Source: SM1-50 sp964467345 (GTDB taxonomy: Archaea; Thermoplasmatota; E2; DHVEG-1). Taken from it: a DNA stretch of 64,000 nt. The notes under the pieces were generated by a model. That model was not told the origin of the DNA, searched no databases, and was given only the letters and a program-made list of their open reading frames with translations. Each line of letters begins with the position of its first letter. Position 1 is the first letter of the stretch. The DNA lies in assembly GCA_964467345.1 (NCBI GenBank), contig CAYXPY010000001.1:124001-188000 (forward strand), in the 5' to 3' direction. The translations under genes were made by a program, and so were the position numbers. Below, piece by piece: positions 60,284 to 64,000 of the stretch.

Positions 60284-61291
60284 ATGGGACAGGGAAAATA
60301 CATTGGAGTGCTCTCTAGCGGTGGCGATGCCCCCGGGATGAACGCAGCGATACGGGCGGTTGTTCGAACAGGGATCTACCATGGCAACACTATGTTTGGC
60401 ATCAAACGCGGCTATCAAGGGATGATCGAAGGGGACATCGAACAAATCGACCGTTACTTCGTCAGCAACATCATCAAGGACGGTGGCACCGTTCTTCAGA
60501 CCGCACGAAGCAGCGGGTTTCTGACAAAAGAAGGACGAGAAAAAGCATTCAAAAGTCTCAAACGCTTCGGCATCGACAGCATCGTCGTCATCGGCGGTGA
60601 TGGCTCGTTCCATGGTCTGCATCAACTCATCGAAGAATTCCCAATCCAAGGCATAGGGGTCCCAGGGACGATTGATAACGATCTCTATGGAACTGATTAT
60701 ACGATTGGTTTTGATACCGCGGTCAACACCGCACTGGAGGCTATTGATAAGGTCCGGGACACCGCGTCATCACATTCTCGGCTCTTCATCATCGAGGTCA
60801 TGGGACGGACCTCAGGGTACATCGCGCTGTACACCGGTATCGGCGGTGGTGCAGAGGACATCCTTGTCCCTGAAGCACCTCTTGCGATCCCAAAACTGGT
60901 CGAAGAATTAGAAAACCAGCATAAAGCAGGCAAGCAGAGCAGCATTATCGTCATTGCTGAAGGAGAAACCGCAGGAGGGGCGGCAGAGATAAAGACAGCC
61001 ATCGAAAAAGTCATCAACTGGGATATTAAAGTCAGCGTCCTTGGTCATGTACAACGAGGAGGGTCCCCCTCTGCATTTGACAGGGTCCTTGCCAGCAGAC
61101 TCGGATATGAAGCAGTCCTTGCCATCATGAACAACGAGACCGATAAGATGGTCGGTATGGTCAATAAAGTAGTAACCCTGACACCACTCCAGGATACATG
61201 GACAAAAAAGAAAGAGATGGATATGACGTATCTTAAGATGAACGAGGTGCTCGCAGCACAACAGCAACTGTCCCAGCAAGTACTTGCATAA
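60284..61291 (+). CDS. pfkA: 6-phosphofructokinase, ATP-type bacterial PfkA
   Basis: The predicted protein has 335 residues from ATG 60284, six bases after AGGTGA; ATG 60281 is the alternative. Motifs are VLSSGGDAPGMNAAIRAVVR, VIGGDGSFHG (Gly where PPi-dependent enzymes have Asp), GVPGTIDNDLYGTDYTIGFD (Gly where PPi types have Lys) and MGRTSGYIAL. These choose ATP as donor. Archaea mostly use ADP-dependent kinases of another fold, so this is unusual and probably transferred from bacteria. It commits fructose-6-phosphate to glycolysis. Confidence 0.93.
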   Translation: MGQGKYIGVLSSGGDAPGMNAAIRAVVRTGIYHGNTMFGIKRGYQGMIEGDIEQIDRYFVSNIIKDGGTVLQTARSSGFLTKEGREKAFKSLKRFGIDSIVVIGGDGSFHGLHQLIEEFPIQGIGVPGTIDNDLYGTDYTIGFDTAVNTALEAIDKVRDTASSHSRLFIIEVMGRTSGYIALYTGIGGGAEDILVPEAPLAIPKLVEELENQHKAGKQSSIIVIAEGETAGGAAEIKTAIEKVINWDIKVSVLGHVQRGGSPSAFDRVLASRLGYEAVLAIMNNETDKMVGMVNKVVTLTPLQDTWTKKKEMDMTYLKMNEVLAAQQQLSQQVLA

Positions 61292-61298
61292 AAAAAAA

Positions 61299-62054
61299 TC
61301 ACAAGCCGCAGACGATACCGGCTTCAAACTCCTGTAGCTTCTTTTCAAAACCTATAACATACTCAAACGAAAAATCATACACCACATCGACAAGCAGCAA
61401 CGGCTCAGGGGGTGCAACCTGAAAATCAACCGTTCGCTCAGGGTGTGATAACGCCTCTCCAATTGCGTCCATACTCAACGATCCGTCCCCGGCTTTTTTC
61501 ACTGCGGATACAATACGTCGAATCTGGTTCCACAGGAAAGTCTGTGCATAAAAATCAATGATGAAGAAATCTTCATTTTCAGAAAGAACGATGGTATCGA
61601 TACTTCGAATCGGGTTCTTCAGCGGCTCTATGCGTGCGAAATTCTGAAAGTTATGTTCACCGGTGAAAAGACCTGCAGCAGCAAGCACCTTGTCGATATC
61701 AAGACTGGTTTTTCGGAGGTAATACCGATATACTCTTCGTTTCGCATGACGTGGGTAAAAATCAACATCCACCTCCTGAACCCCGTAGATGAACAGGTCC
61801 GGCTCAGCCTGCCTTACCCTTGATAACACCTCCTCTTTGCACAGAGTTGAATGAAACGCACAGACATTTCCAAGTGCTGAGACTCCTCGATCCGTCCGAC
61901 TCGCAGTGCGGAAACAAGAGAGACGTGGATCATCAACAATCCCCTGATCCGCTAACAAATCTAATAAAGTCCGCTCTATAGTACGTTGTCCGGGTTGACG
62001 CGCATACCCGGAGAATCGCTTTCCATTATACGCGAACTTCAACGCAATCCTCAT
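61299..62054 (-). CDS. truA: tRNA pseudouridine synthase A
   Basis: The predicted protein has 251 residues. Features are LKFAYNGKRFSGYARQPGQR, the catalytic Asp in ASRTDRGVSALGNV (about residues 51-64), RVYRYYLRK and FLWNQIRRIVSA. TruA makes pseudouridine at positions 38-40 of tRNA anticodon arms. The gene is convergent with pfkA, with a short A/T tract between. Confidence 0.93.
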   Translation of the reverse strand: MRIALKFAYNGKRFSGYARQPGQRTIERTLLDLLADQGIVDDPRLSCFRTASRTDRGVSALGNVCAFHSTLCKEEVLSRVRQAEPDLFIYGVQEVDVDFYPRHAKRRVYRYYLRKTSLDIDKVLAAAGLFTGEHNFQNFARIEPLKNPIRSIDTIVLSENEDFFIIDFYAQTFLWNQIRRIVSAVKKAGDGSLSMDAIGEALSHPERTVDFQVAPPEPLLLVDVVYDFSFEYVIGFEKKLQEFEAGIVCGL

Positions 62055-62144
62055 ATCTACCTGACAAGTGTTCCTCCCATAAAACCATATTGATGCAATG
62101 AGGATAATTCTTTAAAAACAAATCAGATACGACACCTAGACAGT

Positions 62145-63467
62145 ATGGCAAGAAAAAAAGAAATCGAAGGAAAACTCAAAGCTGCTGATATACAAACCGG
62201 GGATGTCATCCGTATAAAAAAGGACAACACGCAACATGAAGGAGTGTTGATGCCTCATCATGAGTTCAGCCAGGAGGACATCATTACAATAAAACTCAAA
62301 AACGGTTACAACATCGGCATCGCCGTCGACACAAAAACGGATATCATTCTTGTAGAGAAACAACAAAAAATAGAAAAACCAGTAAAAAAAATCCCTTTTG
62401 ATTCAAAAAAACAGACTATTTCCATCATCGGAACCGGTGGCACCATCGCTTGTTATGTTGATTACCGGACCGGTGCGGTTCATCCCGCGTCATCTGCCGA
62501 GGAACTCGCACTCTCCATACCTGAAATATTTGATATCTGCAATGTAAGATCCCAAGTTGCTTACCAAATGCTCAGTGAAAACGTCGAGGTTTCCCAGTGG
62601 CAGGGATTAGCCAAAATCATCGCACAAGAACTCAACAGCGGTGCCACCGGAGTCGTCATCCCTCACGGAACCGATACCCTTGGATACACAGCTGCTGCGT
62701 TATCGTTCCTTTTAAAGGATCTTTCTAGCCCGGTGGTGCTGGTCGGAGCGCAACGCTCCAGCGACAGACCATCCTCAGATGCGACACAGAACCTCATCGA
62801 TGCAGCACGGGTTGCAGCAACCACAGACCTTGGTGAGGTGGCAGTCGTCATGCATGGGGAGATGTCTGATTCATTCTCACTGATACATCGGGGCACCAAA
62901 GTAAGAAAATTCCATACATCCAGAAGAGACGCGTTTCAAAGCGTTAATGATCAACTCTTAGGGAGAGTCGAAAAGGAAAAAGTGATCTTCACGGCATCAT
63001 ATAGAAAGAAAAAACCAGGACCAGTACTCGTTGACACCAGGATGAACGAAGAGGTGGCTCTCGTGTATTTCTATCCAGGTTTGAAACCAGAGGATATCCC
63101 GGAGAAAAAAGGGCTTGTTCTTGCGGGAACCGGTCTTGGGCATGTATCGGAAAGACTCCTGCCCCGCATCACCCATCTGGTCAATAACGGATCTGTGATT
63201 GTGATGACGTCACAGTGCCTGTTCGGACGGGTCAATATGCATGTGTATTCAGTGGGTCGTGATCTGATTAAAGCAGGTGTCGTCCCTGGTGAAGACATGC
63301 TGCCGGAAACCGCGTATGTCAAACTCATGTGGGCTCTTGCCCATGCGAAAAACAACCAAGAAGCAAAATCCTTGATGATCACGAACATCGCTGGGGAGAT
63401 ATCAAAGCGTACACCAACCGATGCATATCTATCAGGATTTAATGAAACAGGACAAGAAGAATGCTAA
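62145..63467 (+). CDS. gatD: glutamyl-tRNA(Gln) amidotransferase subunit D
   Basis: The predicted protein has 440 residues. An N-terminal GatD-specific beta domain (residues ~1-80) precedes the asparaginase core with catalytic threonines in IIGTGGTIACYVD (about residues 90-102) and IPHGTDTLGYTAAAL. The SDRPSSDATQNLIDAARVAA segment and the long ending are as in archaeal GatD. It hydrolyses glutamine to provide ammonia for GatE, which turns Glu-tRNA(Gln) into Gln-tRNA(Gln). GatE is not within the window. The stop overlaps the next gene's start. Confidence 0.95.
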   Translation: MARKKEIEGKLKAADIQTGDVIRIKKDNTQHEGVLMPHHEFSQEDIITIKLKNGYNIGIAVDTKTDIILVEKQQKIEKPVKKIPFDSKKQTISIIGTGGTIACYVDYRTGAVHPASSAEELALSIPEIFDICNVRSQVAYQMLSENVEVSQWQGLAKIIAQELNSGATGVVIPHGTDTLGYTAAALSFLLKDLSSPVVLVGAQRSSDRPSSDATQNLIDAARVAATTDLGEVAVVMHGEMSDSFSLIHRGTKVRKFHTSRRDAFQSVNDQLLGRVEKEKVIFTASYRKKKPGPVLVDTRMNEEVALVYFYPGLKPEDIPEKKGLVLAGTGLGHVSERLLPRITHLVNNGSVIVMTSQCLFGRVNMHVYSVGRDLIKAGVVPGEDMLPETAYVKLMWALAHAKNNQEAKSLMITNIAGEISKRTPTDAYLSGFNETGQEEC

Positions 63468-64000
63468 GAAAAGATATTGTGTTGGAAGATGGAACTATCC
63501 TTCGGTTTGAACCATTGAATGGAAAAGAAGATGCTTGCGAGTTTCGGTCTTTTATCAATGCACTTGTCCAAGAAAATTTGTATCTTCTGGTAGAACGACC
63601 TTTCACACTCAGAGAAGAAAAACAATGGCTTCAGAACCAGCTGCAGGCACAAAAAATAGGGGAGCAGATTTTGCTAAAGGCACTTGTTGATGGAAAACTC
63701 ATTGGCAATGGTTTTGCAAGACCCGGGGTTGGCAGAAACCATGGGAACGTCAACATTGGTATTTCACTAGCAAAACAATGGAGAGGAAAAGGCATAGGTC
63801 GTTTACTCCTAGAAGAACTCATTCTTTCCTCTGAAAGAAAATGGCATCCGAAGAACATCTATCTGCATGTCATCTCAGCAAATACAATGGCACAAAGACT
63901 CTACGAATCACTTGGTTTTCGCATCATCGCCAGGCTTCCAGAATGGTTTGAATATGAAGAAAAACATCTGGATGAGTATATTCTTTTACTTGACAAGAAA
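63461..64000 (+). CDS. GNAT acetyltransferase, cut off by the window end
   Basis: The frame is open from ATG 63461, seven bases inside the gatD end, for 180 codons to the window edge without a stop. GNAT motifs are LRFEPLNGKEDACEF at the N-terminus, the acetyl-CoA loop SLAKQWRGKGIGRLLLEELI (QxxGxGxG/A) and MAQRLYESLGFRIIARLPE. It seems nearly complete, since this last motif usually lies near the C-terminus. The acceptor substrate is unknown. Coupling to gatD is probable from the overlap. Confidence 0.85.
   Translation, partial: MLRKDIVLEDGTILRFEPLNGKEDACEFRSFINALVQENLYLLVERPFTLREEKQWLQNQLQAQKIGEQILLKALVDGKLIGNGFARPGVGRNHGNVNIGISLAKQWRGKGIGRLLLEELILSSERKWHPKNIYLHVISANTMAQRLYESLGFRIIARLPEWFEYEEKHLDEYILLLDKK

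Overview
The window is archaeal chromosome, most likely from the Thermoplasmata/Thermoplasmatota. The evidence is sn-glycerol-1-phosphate dehydrogenase, archaeal D-aminoacyl-tRNA deacylase (DtdA), GatD, UPF0179, an intron-containing elongator tRNA-Met, a lipoate ligase split into two genes, and an O6-alkylguanine alltransferase-type domain fused to endonuclease V, an arrangement known from Ferroplasma and Thermoplasma. Several genes look bacterial in type (MetK, CysDNC, ATP-type PfkA, NSS transporter with small subunit). Starts use Shine-Dalgarno sites or look leaderless. I see no CRISPR array, insertion sequence, integrase or replication gene.

Layout. 1-3.4 kb: tRNA-Met(CAT) followed by three secreted proteins, an imperfect intergenic repeat and a short copy of the tRNA 3' end. 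3.5-11.5 kb: a secreted serine hydrolase, a methyltransferase, an SCP2-like protein with a FAD/Fe-S oxidase, a secreted metalloprotease and a lipoprotein esterase. 11.6-17.5 kb: a PAS protein, an HtpX-like protease and a pterin/folate operon (folP-folK-PTPS-ubiA). 17.6-26.8 kb: DtdA, alkyltransferase-EndoV, an MBL hydrolase, a PflX-like radical SAM protein, a lipoyl operon (lipA-lplB-lplA-phzF), a DUF63 membrane protein and a papain-like protease. 27-33 kb: lipid and nucleotide housekeeping (EgsA, UPF0179, MetK, a PfkB kinase, an HD hydrolase). 33.1-36.8 kb: a compact thiol/iron-sulfur cluster. 36.9-45 kb: a CapK-like ligase, a B12/radical SAM protein, a MutY homologue and cysDNC. 45-54 kb: surface proteins, a glycosyltransferase and a sulfotransferase. 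54.3-58.5 kb: a ladder of tRNA-Leu 3'-end fragments separating an Lrp regulator and two secreted beta-helix genes. 58.6-64 kb: an amino-acid transporter with its small subunit, PfkA, TruA, GatD and a partial acetyltransferase.

The most unusual features are these. (1) Two tRNA genes each head a segment of secreted-protein genes that ends in a copy of the 3' end of that tRNA. An imperfect repeat of about 36 nt lies near the far end of both segments in the same orientation relative to the tRNA. At tRNA-Leu, two older decayed fragments extend the series. This looks like site-specific acquisition of surface-protein cassettes without a resident integrase. (2) A six-gene cluster pairs thioredoxin-fold proteins inside and outside the membrane with a NapH-like polyferredoxin and a PGF-CTERM-anchored protein that vaguely resembles the DsbD alpha domain. 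It may carry reducing power across the membrane. (3) Two C-terminal modules recur on otherwise unrelated exported proteins and may be anchoring or sorting domains.
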